64,000 nt of DNA. Origin: DATFVJ01 sp035517695. GTDB taxonomy: Bacteria > Actinomycetota > Actinomycetes > Streptosporangiales > Streptosporangiaceae. The notes under the pieces were generated by a model. It was not told the DNA's origin, did not search any database, and saw only the letters and a program-made list of their open reading frames with translations. The translations under genes and the position numbers were made by a program. Below are positions 15,430-23,858 of the stretch, piece after piece; within the stretch, counting starts at the first letter, position 1; every line of letters starts with the position of its first letter. The stretch covers positions 86,557 through 150,556 of the forward strand of contig DATIYI010000041.1 in NCBI GenBank assembly GCA_035517695.1, written 5' to 3'.

Positions 15430-17010
15430 ATGAGGGACCCCGGGCGGGACGATCCGCGCCGCCGAGACCGTGAGCGTGGTGACGCTCGCGCGTGGAGCGG
15501 CGGGTCGGCTGGGCGCGGGATGCCACCCGGGTACGTGTCACATCCATCTGGGCAGCCGGCCGGTTCGGGGCTGGCTCGGCCGGGGCCGGCTCGGCCCGTG
15601 GCTCAGCCGGTGCGGCTGACCCGCCGCGGCCGGATATGGGCCTGGGTCGCGTCGGTATTTACCGCCGTCGTCGTGGTGGTCAGCCTGGGAGCCTACGCGG
15701 TCTACGCGAAGCTGGATGGCAACCTGCATGTGGTGAATGCGTTCGGCGGCCTGCAGAACCGGCCGCCGGCGGGGCCGCCTGGCGTGGAGAACATCTTGAT
15801 CCTGGGCTCGCAGACGCGGGACGGCCAGGGCCCAGGCTTCGGCCACGACCCGGGCACCGACCTGTCGGATAATCTCGTCCTGGTGCACGTGGACGCTGCC
15901 CATACCCACGCGACCGTCGTGTCGATCCCGAGGGACACGCTGGTCTATGAGCCAGCGTGCCCGTCGCGGACCGGTAGCGGCACCGAACCCGCGATTCCCG
16001 ACGCGATCATCGACGGGGCCATGAACGAGGGCGGGCCCGTCTGCGCGGTAGCCACCGTCGAGCACCTGACGGGTATCCGGATCGACCACTTTGTCCGCTT
16101 TGACTTCAACTCGTTCCGCACGATGGTTGACGTGCTCGGCGGGGTCGAGGTCTGCCTGCCCCAGGCGGTGCACGATCCCTACAGCCACCTCGATCTCGCG
16201 GCAGGCCGGCATCTGGTCACCGGCAACCAGGCACTCGCGTTCGTCCGCACCCGCCATGGGGTGGGCGACGGCGGCGACCTGGGCCGGATCAAGCTCCAGC
16301 AGGAGTTCATGTCGTCACTGATGCAGAAGGTCACCAGCCAGAAGACCCTGGAAAACCCCGTCAAGCTACTGCAGATCGCCGACGCGGGCACCAAGGCCCT
16401 CACCGTCGACCCGGGCCTGGGGTCGGTCGCCAAGTTGCTCGGCCAGGCGGCAATGGCGCGCAACCTGCACACCCGGGACGTGACCTTCGTCACCATGCCG
16501 ACGCTGACCGATCCGGCCGACCCCAACCGGTTGCTTACGGCACAGCCGCAGGACGACGTCATCTGGCAGATGCTGAAAGCCGACCAGTTGTGGCATGGCC
16601 ACCTGCCCACGCCGGCGGCCGCCCAGGTCCGGGTGAGCGTGCTCAACGGATCGGCTGTCTCGGGGCTGGCCGCGCAGACTGCGGCCGGGCTCAGGAAGCT
16701 CGGCTTGGACGTGGTCTCGGTCGGCGATGCGTGGGCCGCCACGGCCACGACCACGGTCAGCTACGCCGACGGTTCCGCAGCGGGAGCCTACGTCCTGGCC
16801 CGGGCGCTGAACCAGCCTCCAGCGGCGCAGAACACCGGCAGCAGCGGGCCCCTCACCCTCACCGTCGGCTCCGATTTCGCCGGAGTGCGAGTCCCGGCTG
16901 CCCCATCCGGCAGCGGGGCAGCGTCAAGCACGGGGCCAGCCCCGGTACAGACCAGGAACGCCGCGGACAACATCTGCTCCGGAGTGCCTGACGCCAACCC
17001 CAGCCCTTGA
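15430..17010 (+). CDS. LytR-CpsA-Psr (LCP) cell-wall polymer ligase with LytR_C domain
   Basis: After a basic, disordered cytoplasmic N-terminus (about 65 residues) there is one membrane helix (WVASVFTAVVVVVSLGAYAV). It is followed by the LCP catalytic domain: NILILGSQTRDG, LSDNLVLVHVD, TVVSIPRDTLV, FVRFDFNSFRTMVDVLGGVEVCLP and ALAFVRTRHG. The arginines and aspartates that bind the polyprenyl pyrophosphate are present. The C-terminus has a LytR_C domain (VRVSVLNGSAVSGLA). LCP enzymes attach teichoic-acid-like polymers or arabinogalactan to peptidoglycan. I chose ATG 15430; GTG 15412 and ATG 15307 are alternatives. A strong hairpin follows the stop. Confidence 0.9.
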   Translation: MRDPGRDDPRRRDRERGDARAWSGGSAGRGMPPGYVSHPSGQPAGSGLARPGPARPVAQPVRLTRRGRIWAWVASVFTAVVVVVSLGAYAVYAKLDGNLHVVNAFGGLQNRPPAGPPGVENILILGSQTRDGQGPGFGHDPGTDLSDNLVLVHVDAAHTHATVVSIPRDTLVYEPACPSRTGSGTEPAIPDAIIDGAMNEGGPVCAVATVEHLTGIRIDHFVRFDFNSFRTMVDVLGGVEVCLPQAVHDPYSHLDLAAGRHLVTGNQALAFVRTRHGVGDGGDLGRIKLQQEFMSSLMQKVTSQKTLENPVKLLQIADAGTKALTVDPGLGSVAKLLGQAAMARNLHTRDVTFVTMPTLTDPADPNRLLTAQPQDDVIWQMLKADQLWHGHLPTPAAAQVRVSVLNGSAVSGLAAQTAAGLRKLGLDVVSVGDAWAATATTTVSYADGSAAGAYVLARALNQPPAAQNTGSSGPLTLTVGSDFAGVRVPAAPSGSGAASSTGPAPVQTRNAADNICSGVPDANPSP

Positions 17011-17401
17011 CCCAGCAATGCGCCATTGGTTGGCTCGCGCGTGGCTCCGGCGGGCGTCCGCCGGGGGAGGGGTAACGGCTGCCGCGCTTTGATCCATGCG
17101 CGTTGGTCAGCGGGCGGGTCGCCCGGCGGTCCGGGTGGTTGCCCTTCCGGAAGGCGCTCGCCGGGCGCCCCGCCCTGGCCGCCTGCCCGGCATGCTCCGC
17201 CAGGGAGCCGCGCAGGTGGCCCGTCAGGGTTGTTTCGGGCCCTTATTTCTGCCGTCATGTTTGGCCGTTATGTCTGGCTGTTACCCCGCGGCGCGGCGAT
17301 CATGCTGAAGCGGGGACATTAGGGTGGGACTCGCGCGCGGGCACGCGTTGCGGCGAAGGCCGGGACGGCGCGCAGCGGCGAAGGCCGGACGGAGGGTGCG
17401 G
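17011..17401. other. Intergenic region between the LCP and PatB-like genes
   Basis: Apart from the terminator hairpin at 17047-17064 this stretch is GC-rich without recognisable coding sequence. It should hold the promoter of the gene at 17402, but no clear -10/-35 pair stands out. Confidence 0.5.
17047..17064 (+). terminator. Hairpin after the LCP gene
   Basis: CCGGCGG and CCGCCGG form a 7-bp stem with a GCGT loop 37 bp after the LCP stop. It is followed by G-rich rather than T-rich sequence, as is common for actinobacterial terminators. Confidence 0.55.
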
Positions 17402-18643
17402 ATGAGAAGTGACGCGGCCGAACTGGACGTCGACCCGCGCTGGCTGCATGCCAAACCAGGCCTCAAGTGGCGGTCGGTCGGGCCCGACGTGCTCGCGGCC
17501 TGGGTCGCGGACATGGATTTCCCGGCGCCCCGGGCGGTACGTGCGGCCCTCGCCGCGTTGGTGGCGGGCGGTGATCTCGGTTACCCCGAGTGGCTGTACG
17601 AGGCCGTGCCGCTGCGTGAGGCTTTCGCTGGCCGCATGGCCGAGCGCTTCGGCTGGTCGCTGGATCCGGGCGAGGTGCGCGAGTTCAGCGACATCATCCA
17701 GGGGCTGCAGGCGGTGCTGCACGTCGCGACCGCGCCGGGCGACGCTGTCGCGATGCATCTTCCCGCGTATCCGCCGTTCCTCCAGACGCTCGCGGTGATG
17801 AACCGCCGTCTCGTCGAGATCCCCATGGAGCGTTCCGCGGCCGGCTGGCGATTCGATCCGGAGCGCTTCGCCCGCGACGTCGCGGCGAGCGATGCCCGGG
17901 CGATGATCCTGGTCAACCCGCACAACCCGACAGGCCGCTCGTTCACCAGGCGGGAACTTGAATCCATGGCGGCCATCGCGGCCGCGCATGACCTGCTGGT
18001 CATCTCTGACGAGGTGCACGCGGACCTGACCTACCCGCCGCACGAGCACGTACCATTCGCCTCGATTTCAGCCGCGACGGCCGCGCGCACTGTCACGCTC
18101 ACCTCCGCGACCAAGGCGTTCAACCTGGCCGGCATCAGATGCGCGGTGTCGCACGTCGGATCGCCCGCCGTCCGCCGTTCGTTCGCGGCGCTGCCGCCCC
18201 TGGTGTTCGGCGCTGCGAACGTGCCAGGGGTGACCGCGACCCTGGCCGCGTGGGGCGATGGTGGCCCATGGCTGTCGGCCGTGCTCGAAAGGCTTGACGA
18301 GAACCGCCGGATCATCGGCAAGATGCTCCGGCCGCTCGGCATCGGCTACGTGAACCCAGACGCGACCTACCTGGCCTGGCTGGACTGCCGTGATCTTGGG
18401 CTGGACGGCGATCCGGCGGCTTTCTTCCTGGACCGGGCGAACGTGAGGCTGAGCGGGGGGTCCGGCTTCGTGGAGTTCCGCGGCGTCCTGGCGGCCCAGC
18501 CGGCGCCCGGTGATGATGACCGAAGGCGGACGCACGTCAGCCAGGCAGGCGGGGACGGCTTCGTGCGGCTCAACTTCGCCACCTCGGGTGCGGTCCTCAC
18601 GGAGATCTGTGACCGGATGGGCGCAGCCCTCAAGGGCGGCTGA
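17402..18643 (+). CDS. PLP-dependent aminotransferase class I/II, PatB/MalY-type C-S lyase
   Basis: The 413-residue fold-type I enzyme begins with the PatB/MalY pattern (LKWRSVGPDVLAAWVADMDF). It keeps the PLP-binding landmarks VNPHNPTGR, ISDEVHADL and the Schiff-base lysine in TSATKAFNLAGIRCA. MalY/PatB proteins usually cleave cystathionine or cysteine conjugates to homocysteine or thiol, pyruvate and ammonia. The ATG at 17402 has GGAGGG upstream. The C-terminal segment carries a polar insertion (PAPGDDDRRRTHVSQAGG) before the final FVRLNFAT. The gene just downstream follows by 24 bp and may be co-transcribed. Confidence 0.88.
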   Translation: MRSDAAELDVDPRWLHAKPGLKWRSVGPDVLAAWVADMDFPAPRAVRAALAALVAGGDLGYPEWLYEAVPLREAFAGRMAERFGWSLDPGEVREFSDIIQGLQAVLHVATAPGDAVAMHLPAYPPFLQTLAVMNRRLVEIPMERSAAGWRFDPERFARDVAASDARAMILVNPHNPTGRSFTRRELESMAAIAAAHDLLVISDEVHADLTYPPHEHVPFASISAATAARTVTLTSATKAFNLAGIRCAVSHVGSPAVRRSFAALPPLVFGAANVPGVTATLAAWGDGGPWLSAVLERLDENRRIIGKMLRPLGIGYVNPDATYLAWLDCRDLGLDGDPAAFFLDRANVRLSGGSGFVEFRGVLAAQPAPGDDDRRRTHVSQAGGDGFVRLNFATSGAVLTEICDRMGAALKGG

Positions 18644-18667
18644 GCCACTGGATGAGAGGATCGCGCC

Positions 18668-19330
18668 ATGGTGGCGACGGCGGTCTATCTGGAGTCGGGG
18701 AGGAAGCGCGTTTTCGCCTGCGCCCTCGACTGGCCCGGCTGGTGCCGCAGCGGCAAGGCCGAGGAAGCGGCGCTTCAGACACTGGCCGCGTATGTCCCCA
18801 GGTACGCGTCCGTGGTGGAGCTAGCCGACCTGGACGCGGCCGGTTTCCGGGCGAACGCAGGTGATGCGTTCGAGGTCAGGGAGCGGTTGGCAGGGAATGC
18901 GACCACCGATTTCGGCGCCCCCGCCGCGTTCGCCGCGGCGGACGCCGAGCCTGTGACCAAAGAGCAGGCGGGCCGGTCGACGGCGCTGCTGCGTGCCTGC
19001 TGGGCATACTTCGACCGGGTGGTCGCGGCCGCGCCAGCCGGGTTGCGCAAGGGGCCCCGCGGCGGCGGCCGCGACCGCGACAAGATAGCCGCCCACGTCC
19101 TCGGCGCCGAGACTGCCTACGCTCGTAAGGTCGGGGTCAAGCTCCGTGAGCCCGCTATCGGTGATATCGGCGCGATCGAGGCACATCGGGACGCCATTGC
19201 GGCAGTGCTCGAAGCGCCGTCTGACGGGACCGTTCCCGTCCCCAAGGGCTGGCCGGTGCGATACGCGATCCGCCGCCTCGGCTGGCACGTCCTCGACCAC
19301 GCCTGGGAGATCGAAGATCGCTCCGGCTAA
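18668..19330 (+). CDS. Conserved hypothetical protein, possible DinB-like helical bundle
   Basis: I do not recognise a characterised relative. The 220-residue protein opens with a short beta-rich part (VYLESGRKRVFACALDWPGWCRSG). It continues as a helical region with HVLGAE near residue 143 and ends in GWHVLDHAWEIEDRS. The spaced histidines and the closing segment recall DinB/DUF664 metal-binding four-helix bundles. It follows the PatB-like gene by 24 bp, suggesting one transcript. Its last 176 bp are overlapped on the other strand by the extended 3' end of the adhesin-like gene. Confidence 0.7.
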   Translation: MVATAVYLESGRKRVFACALDWPGWCRSGKAEEAALQTLAAYVPRYASVVELADLDAAGFRANAGDAFEVRERLAGNATTDFGAPAAFAAADAEPVTKEQAGRSTALLRACWAYFDRVVAAAPAGLRKGPRGGGRDRDKIAAHVLGAETAYARKVGVKLREPAIGDIGAIEAHRDAIAAVLEAPSDGTVPVPKGWPVRYAIRRLGWHVLDHAWEIEDRSG

Positions 19331-22300
19331 GCGTGCTCGCGCCTAGCCACGGATTCGTCGCGACGATGTAGTCGAGGGTGCCCGTGTAGGTGCCTGGCGC
19401 GACAAAGGGCACATCCATCGCGTAGTCGATGCTGACCAGATCCCCGCCTAGCGCCGAGGGCCCGCTCTGCTGGTGGACGAGCACCGGGGCCGCGAGCGAC
19501 TGGTACCTGGCCTGGCCTGTTCCACGTACGTCCACATCGCCCATCGAAATGGTGTCTGTGCTGCCGGCCGAGGTGAGATCCGGGGCGGCGGCCTGGACCG
19601 TCACCTGGTAGCCGGCCGGGCTGTTCGTGGTGACCGTCATGGTCACGGCGCCGTTCTGTGCCGCGACCGTGTCCGGCGGTCCGCTGAGGGCGAAGCTGCC
19701 TGTCAGGTCGTTCAGCGCGATGGCCTGGGCACGCACCGGCACGGTGGCTGTGCAGGCCGGGTCGGTGGAGCCTGGCCCGCAGTTACTGCCCGGCGCGGTC
19801 GTGCTGACCGTGTTCGTGAGAGTGGTGCCGTCGGTGTCCGAACTTTTGGCGGTGACCGAGTAGTTGATCACCGCGGACGTGTCGACCGGCAGGTCCCCGG
19901 TCCAGGTGATCGCTGAGCCAGAAAAAGACACCGTGCCGGTGTTCGCGGTGGCGCCGGCGTTGTAGGCGGCGCCGCCAAGCACACCGGAGAGCGGGTCGCT
20001 GATGGTAGCGGCGTCGTACGGTACCTGTCCGGTGTTGTCGATCACGATGGCGTAGCTGACACTTTGGCCAGCGACCACGTGGCTGGCACCGGCCGTCGTG
20101 GCGATCGTGAGGGCAGGGATCAGCACCGTCACGGTGGAGGTGCAACGGGGGTTGGTGGTGCCGGTTGTGCTGGTGGTGGGGCAGTTGCTGCCGGTTGCCG
20201 GGGAGGTGACGGTGCTGGTGAGGGTGTGGTCGCCGGTGTCGGGGTTGTTGATGGTGACGCTGTAGGTGATGGTAACGGTGGCGGCGACGGTGAGGTTGCC
20301 GGTCCAGGACAGGGCCTGGCTGGCGTAGGCGAGGGTGCCGGTGGCGGCGGGGACGGTGGCGGCGTCGTGGTCGTAGGTGGCGTCGTCCAGGACGCCGGCC
20401 AGGGAGTCGGTAACGCCCGCGCCGGTGTAGGGGGTCTGGCCGGTGTTGGTGACGGTGATGGTGTAGGTGATGGTGGCGCCGGGCACGGCGGTGGCGGCAC
20501 TGGCGGCTTTGGTGATGGTCAGGGCCGTCGCGCCGCCACCGGTGTTGGTAGTGGCGAGGCCGGCCACGGTGACGGTCGCGGTGCAGCGGGGATCGGTGGA
20601 GCGGGGACCGGTGGAGCCGGCGCCGCAGTTGCTCCCCGGGGTCCTGGACGTCACCGTGTCGGTCAGCACGCCGTCGCCGCTGCCGGGCTTGCTGACCGTC
20701 ACCGAGTAGCTGATGGTGACGGTGGCGGCGACGGCGAGGTTGCCGGTCCAGGACAGGATCTGGCTGGAGTAGCTGAGAACGCCGGTGCCGGTGGGGCTGA
20801 TGCCGGCGTCGTGGTTGTAGGTGGCGTCGTCCAGGACACCGGCGAGGGGGTCGGTGACCGCCGCGCCGGTGTCGGGGGTCTGGCCGGTGTTGGTCACCTT
20901 GATGGTGTAGCGAACCACCGCGCCAGGAGCCGCAGACGAGGTGTTGGCAGTCGTGGAGATCGTGAGGCCGGACACGGTAACCGTGACCGAGCAGCGGGCA
21001 TCGGTGCTCCCGGTCGGGCAGTTGTTCCCTGAGGTCGTGGACGTCACAGTGGTACTCAACAGGGCATCGCCCGGATCGGGGTGCTTGACCGTGGCCGAGT
21101 AGGTGATCTTTGCGACCCCGCCCGCCGCGAGGTCGCCGGTCCAGGTGAGATTCTGGCTCGTATAGGTGACGGCGCCGACGGTCGCGAAGGCGCGCCCGTT
21201 ATAGCTGGCGTCGTCAAGGATGCCGCCAAGGCCAGCGGTGAGCGCCGCGCCCGTGTACGCCAGCGAACCGGTGTTGGCCACGGTGATCGTGTACTCAACC
21301 GTGCCGCCAGGCGGCACCGACCCGACGTCGGCCGTCAAGGCGATCGTCAGGGCCGCGGTCCCGCACGATTGCACCGTCGTGGCGAACAAATCCGGCAGCA
21401 CCTGGCCGCCAGCGGAGCTTCCGTTCGGCCCGCCCTGGGTGTAGGCGGCGGCGATAATGCCGCCGTTGATTCCATTTCCGTCGGTTTCGACCACCGTTGA
21501 CGCTGGCGCGTAGATGGTCCCCGGGATCGTCGAAGAACCGCTGAGAGTCAGCGCCGTCGCGGTCGGAAAGTTCCACAGGATATATGCCGCGTTCGCGCTC
21601 TGGAGTCCATTGAAGTTCGGCGCCGACCAGGTGAAGCTGTGCCCCACTCCGGTGGTATCGACGTTGATGATCAGTGGCGTCGAGGCGCCCGGCGAGTTGT
21701 GGAATTGCAGGGTTGAGATATTGGCCAGGTTTGCGGCGGTAATATTGAGTACGTTCTGTACGCCTGAGGTGAGCGTCACGTAGGCGCTGGTGTTCGACGG
21801 CAGGGTAGCGGGCAGTGGTGTGCCGCTGTGGTTCATGAGGACGACGTTGCCCGTGCAGTTGCCCAGGTTGGAGGACTGGGCACGGAACGTGCTGAACGCG
21901 CTGGCGAAGCGGACGAGCCCGGACTGGTTGACCGACGCGGTCGGCTGGGTCGCCACGTCCGCGATCTGCGGCAGCGATGAGGAGCCTTGCCCGGATCTGG
22001 CCACCCGAGTCGGCGCGCTGCCTGATTGCGTCACCGCGGAGCCGGTCATGTCGCCAACCTTGACATAGTCGCTGGACAGCACGTTGACCGTGCCGTCAGA
22101 GTCGCTAGCTGCCCAGTTGACATTGCCGTTGACAAGCAGCCCGGTCGGCCTGCCGTCACCGGGCGCGGTGAACGTACCCGGGGTCTGGCTCGCAAGGTTG
22201 AAGCTGCCAGAGCCCAGCGTGAGGTTGCCGCCGAGTGCCACCGGGCCGCCAACCGACGTCGAATTCAGCGTGGCATTCCCCGCGACGAACACATTGAAGC

Positions 22301-22472
22301 CCTGGTTTCCTGCGACGGGGTTGTACGGGGCCCCCGCCAGCGGGGCGCCCGACGTGGCCGGCGCGAAGGTCACCGCGCTGATTCCGGCACCGGCCACCGC
22401 TACCGCACCAGTAAGTGGCACGATAAAGGACAGCCGGAACCATTTCGCCACAGCCCCCGGTGTGGACCTCAC
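19155..22472 (-). CDS. Large secreted surface protein: choice-of-anchor-A domain, four DUF11 repeats, WxL-like C-terminal domain
   Basis: The 1105-residue protein has a signal peptide (FIVPLTGAVAVAGAG). A choice-of-anchor-A type beta domain follows (GFNVFVAGNATLN ... GGNLTLGS, residues about 55-380). Four DUF11 repeats come next, each with a YTITVTNTGQ strand, a DPLAGVLDDATY strand, LSWTGNL and a Cys-containing GSNC turn. A WxL-like beta sandwich (about 910-1030) ends YTGTLDYIVATNP. The short WxL-like proteins of this window stop at that point, whereas this frame runs on for about 70 basic residues antisense to the neighbouring gene, so a lost stop or frameshift is likely. The start is taken at GTG 22472. 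Confidence 0.82.
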   Translation of the reverse strand: MRSTPGAVAKWFRLSFIVPLTGAVAVAGAGISAVTFAPATSGAPLAGAPYNPVAGNQGFNVFVAGNATLNSTSVGGPVALGGNLTLGSGSFNLASQTPGTFTAPGDGRPTGLLVNGNVNWAASDSDGTVNVLSSDYVKVGDMTGSAVTQSGSAPTRVARSGQGSSSLPQIADVATQPTASVNQSGLVRFASAFSTFRAQSSNLGNCTGNVVLMNHSGTPLPATLPSNTSAYVTLTSGVQNVLNITAANLANISTLQFHNSPGASTPLIINVDTTGVGHSFTWSAPNFNGLQSANAAYILWNFPTATALTLSGSSTIPGTIYAPASTVVETDGNGINGGIIAAAYTQGGPNGSSAGGQVLPDLFATTVQSCGTAALTIALTADVGSVPPGGTVEYTITVANTGSLAYTGAALTAGLGGILDDASYNGRAFATVGAVTYTSQNLTWTGDLAAGGVAKITYSATVKHPDPGDALLSTTVTSTTSGNNCPTGSTDARCSVTVTVSGLTISTTANTSSAAPGAVVRYTIKVTNTGQTPDTGAAVTDPLAGVLDDATYNHDAGISPTGTGVLSYSSQILSWTGNLAVAATVTISYSVTVSKPGSGDGVLTDTVTSRTPGSNCGAGSTGPRSTDPRCTATVTVAGLATTNTGGGATALTITKAASAATAVPGATITYTITVTNTGQTPYTGAGVTDSLAGVLDDATYDHDAATVPAATGTLAYASQALSWTGNLTVAATVTITYSVTINNPDTGDHTLTSTVTSPATGSNCPTTSTTGTTNPRCTSTVTVLIPALTIATTAGASHVVAGQSVSYAIVIDNTGQVPYDAATISDPLSGVLGGAAYNAGATANTGTVSFSGSAITWTGDLPVDTSAVINYSVTAKSSDTDGTTLTNTVSTTAPGSNCGPGSTDPACTATVPVRAQAIALNDLTGSFALSGPPDTVAAQNGAVTMTVTTNSPAGYQVTVQAAAPDLTSAGSTDTISMGDVDVRGTGQARYQSLAAPVLVHQQSGPSALGGDLVSIDYAMDVPFVAPGTYTGTLDYIVATNPWLGASTLSRSDLRSPRRGRGRASRGGGSRIAPASPWGRERSRQTALRALPQWRPDVPRSRRYHR
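20130..20910. repeat. Near-identical DUF11 repeat units at the DNA level
   Basis: The second and third DUF11 modules are almost the same over long stretches, for example around 20270-20450 and 20720-20900 (repeated GTCCAGGACA, GGCGTCGTCCAGGAC and CTGGCCGGTGTTGGT blocks). This indicates recent duplication or gene conversion within the adhesin gene. Confidence 0.7.
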
Positions 22473-23060
22473 GGAATGTATTTGACCAACTTCCTAGTAT
22501 GCCAGTCAAGATTCTCCGCCCGTGGCTGATAATTTGTCTATCCAATTTTAGTCGGACCTTCGCAAATGGTATTGCCTGCGGCACGTACCTCGTTATGCGA
22601 AATGGATCGCGGCGTCGGCCAGATGGGTCCACCCGGGTGCCTGCGGGCTCGGCAGGTCGAAAACGGAACGGGCGGCCTTCGAGGCCGCCCCGCTTGGGCG
22701 CTGCGACAGTCGACGGCAAAGGCGGATACCCGGCGCAGCCGTTCGGTCAAAGAGGCTGTGACGGCCCCCGCGTGTGCAGGGGCGCGCGCGGCGCCCGAAG
22801 GGGGATCGTAGTCGTTACGGTGATGAGGCTCTAAGCTCAGAAACAACAGAAGAAACTTGAGACATAAGAGACCTTTTAATCACGCAGAGATCACAGACAA
22901 CTCGGGCCCCATATCGCGACAGGCAACGCGGATTCTTGGGTCGGCCGGGCCGCTCGTGACCTGCACCGGGGCCGCGGGTGAGCGCAGACAGGTGCGTAGT
23001 CAGCGATTAGCCGGGTACCTACGGCGGCGGTCACAATCTGATATCAAAGGAGTGGTGATC
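22473..23060. other. 588-bp divergent intergenic region
   Basis: It separates the adhesin-like gene (minus) from a membrane-protein gene (plus). The first 150 bp are A/T-richer than average and should carry the adhesin promoter. A GC hairpin lies at 22670-22690. An A-rich tract occurs at 22835-22900. No reading frame here shows recognisable similarity. Confidence 0.5.
22670..22690. terminator. 9-bp hairpin in the divergent region
   Basis: GGGCGGCCT and AGGCCGCCC pair perfectly around TCG. Neither flanking gene reads into it, so it may end a small unannotated transcript or be a leftover of a lost gene. Confidence 0.45.
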
Positions 23061-23684
23061 ATGGCTGGGATGCTGCGAGTTCCGCGGAGCCGCGGCGCCC
23101 TCAGCGGCTTCCTGCTCGTGCTGCTGGGTGTGTGGGGCGGGCTCGTGCCGTTCATCGGCCCGTATTTCCACTACGCGTACACCCCCGACCGCGCCTGGGC
23201 TTACACCTCCGGCCGGTGGTGGCTGGAGATCCTCCCAGGCCTCGCGACCGCGGTTGGTGGGCTGATCGTGCTCGCGAGCGCGAACCGCGCGGTGGCCGCG
23301 TTCGGCGCGTGGCTGGCGGCGCTCGGCGGTGCGTGGTTCGTCGTCGGCCGGACGTTCAGCGTGTGGCCGGCGACCCACATCCCGCGGGTCGGCGCGGCCA
23401 CGGGAAGCGCATTCTCGCGGACGGCCGAGGAGATCGGCTTCTTTTCCGGCCTGGGCGTCGTCATCGTCTTTATCGCCGCCTTCGCGCTTGGCCGCTTCAC
23501 GGTCGCGGCAGCCAGGGAGGCGGCTCCTGCCGCTCCCGGGCCGGCGGCCGGGGAAGCGGAAAGGCCGGCGGCGACGGACGTCGGCGACCCTGGTGCCCCT
23601 GACGCCGCTACCCGTACGCTGCTCGGCCGGGAGGTCACGCCAGCGAGCGAAGGTTCGGCTACCGCGGTTTCATCTGACACCTGA
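23061..23684 (+). CDS. Hypothetical four-helix membrane protein
   Basis: The 207-residue protein has about four membrane helices (residues 12-30, 55-75, 80-100, 130-150). An aromatic loop after helix 1 reads PYFHYAYTPDRAWAYTSGRW, and an Ala/Pro-rich cytoplasmic tail follows. The ATG at 23061 is preceded by AAAGGAG with an 8-bp spacer, which fixes the start. The length and topology resemble small actinobacterial integral membrane proteins of unknown role. Nothing nearby suggests a function. Confidence 0.75.
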   Translation: MAGMLRVPRSRGALSGFLLVLLGVWGGLVPFIGPYFHYAYTPDRAWAYTSGRWWLEILPGLATAVGGLIVLASANRAVAAFGAWLAALGGAWFVVGRTFSVWPATHIPRVGAATGSAFSRTAEEIGFFSGLGVVIVFIAAFALGRFTVAAAREAAPAAPGPAAGEAERPAATDVGDPGAPDAATRTLLGREVTPASEGSATAVSSDT

Positions 23685-23858
23685 CCCTCCCGGTTAGGCC
23701 TGTCCACCGGCGCGCCGCGTCCCCCGGGCGGGCGCGGCACGCCGTTTGGGCTGCGCCTGTCCTGCTGCGCCTGTCCTGCCGCGCCTGATCGCCTACCCGC
23801 GCTTGCCGTTGCCGCCGCCTTCCGGGCAAGGTGATCTGGAGCCGAAGGGAAGGCGCAG

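Noticed and set aside
20064..21032. A Gly/Val-rich PE_PGRS-like plus-strand frame
   Set aside because: It is the mirror of the repetitive DUF11 coding sequence on the other strand and has no PE domain or start signal.
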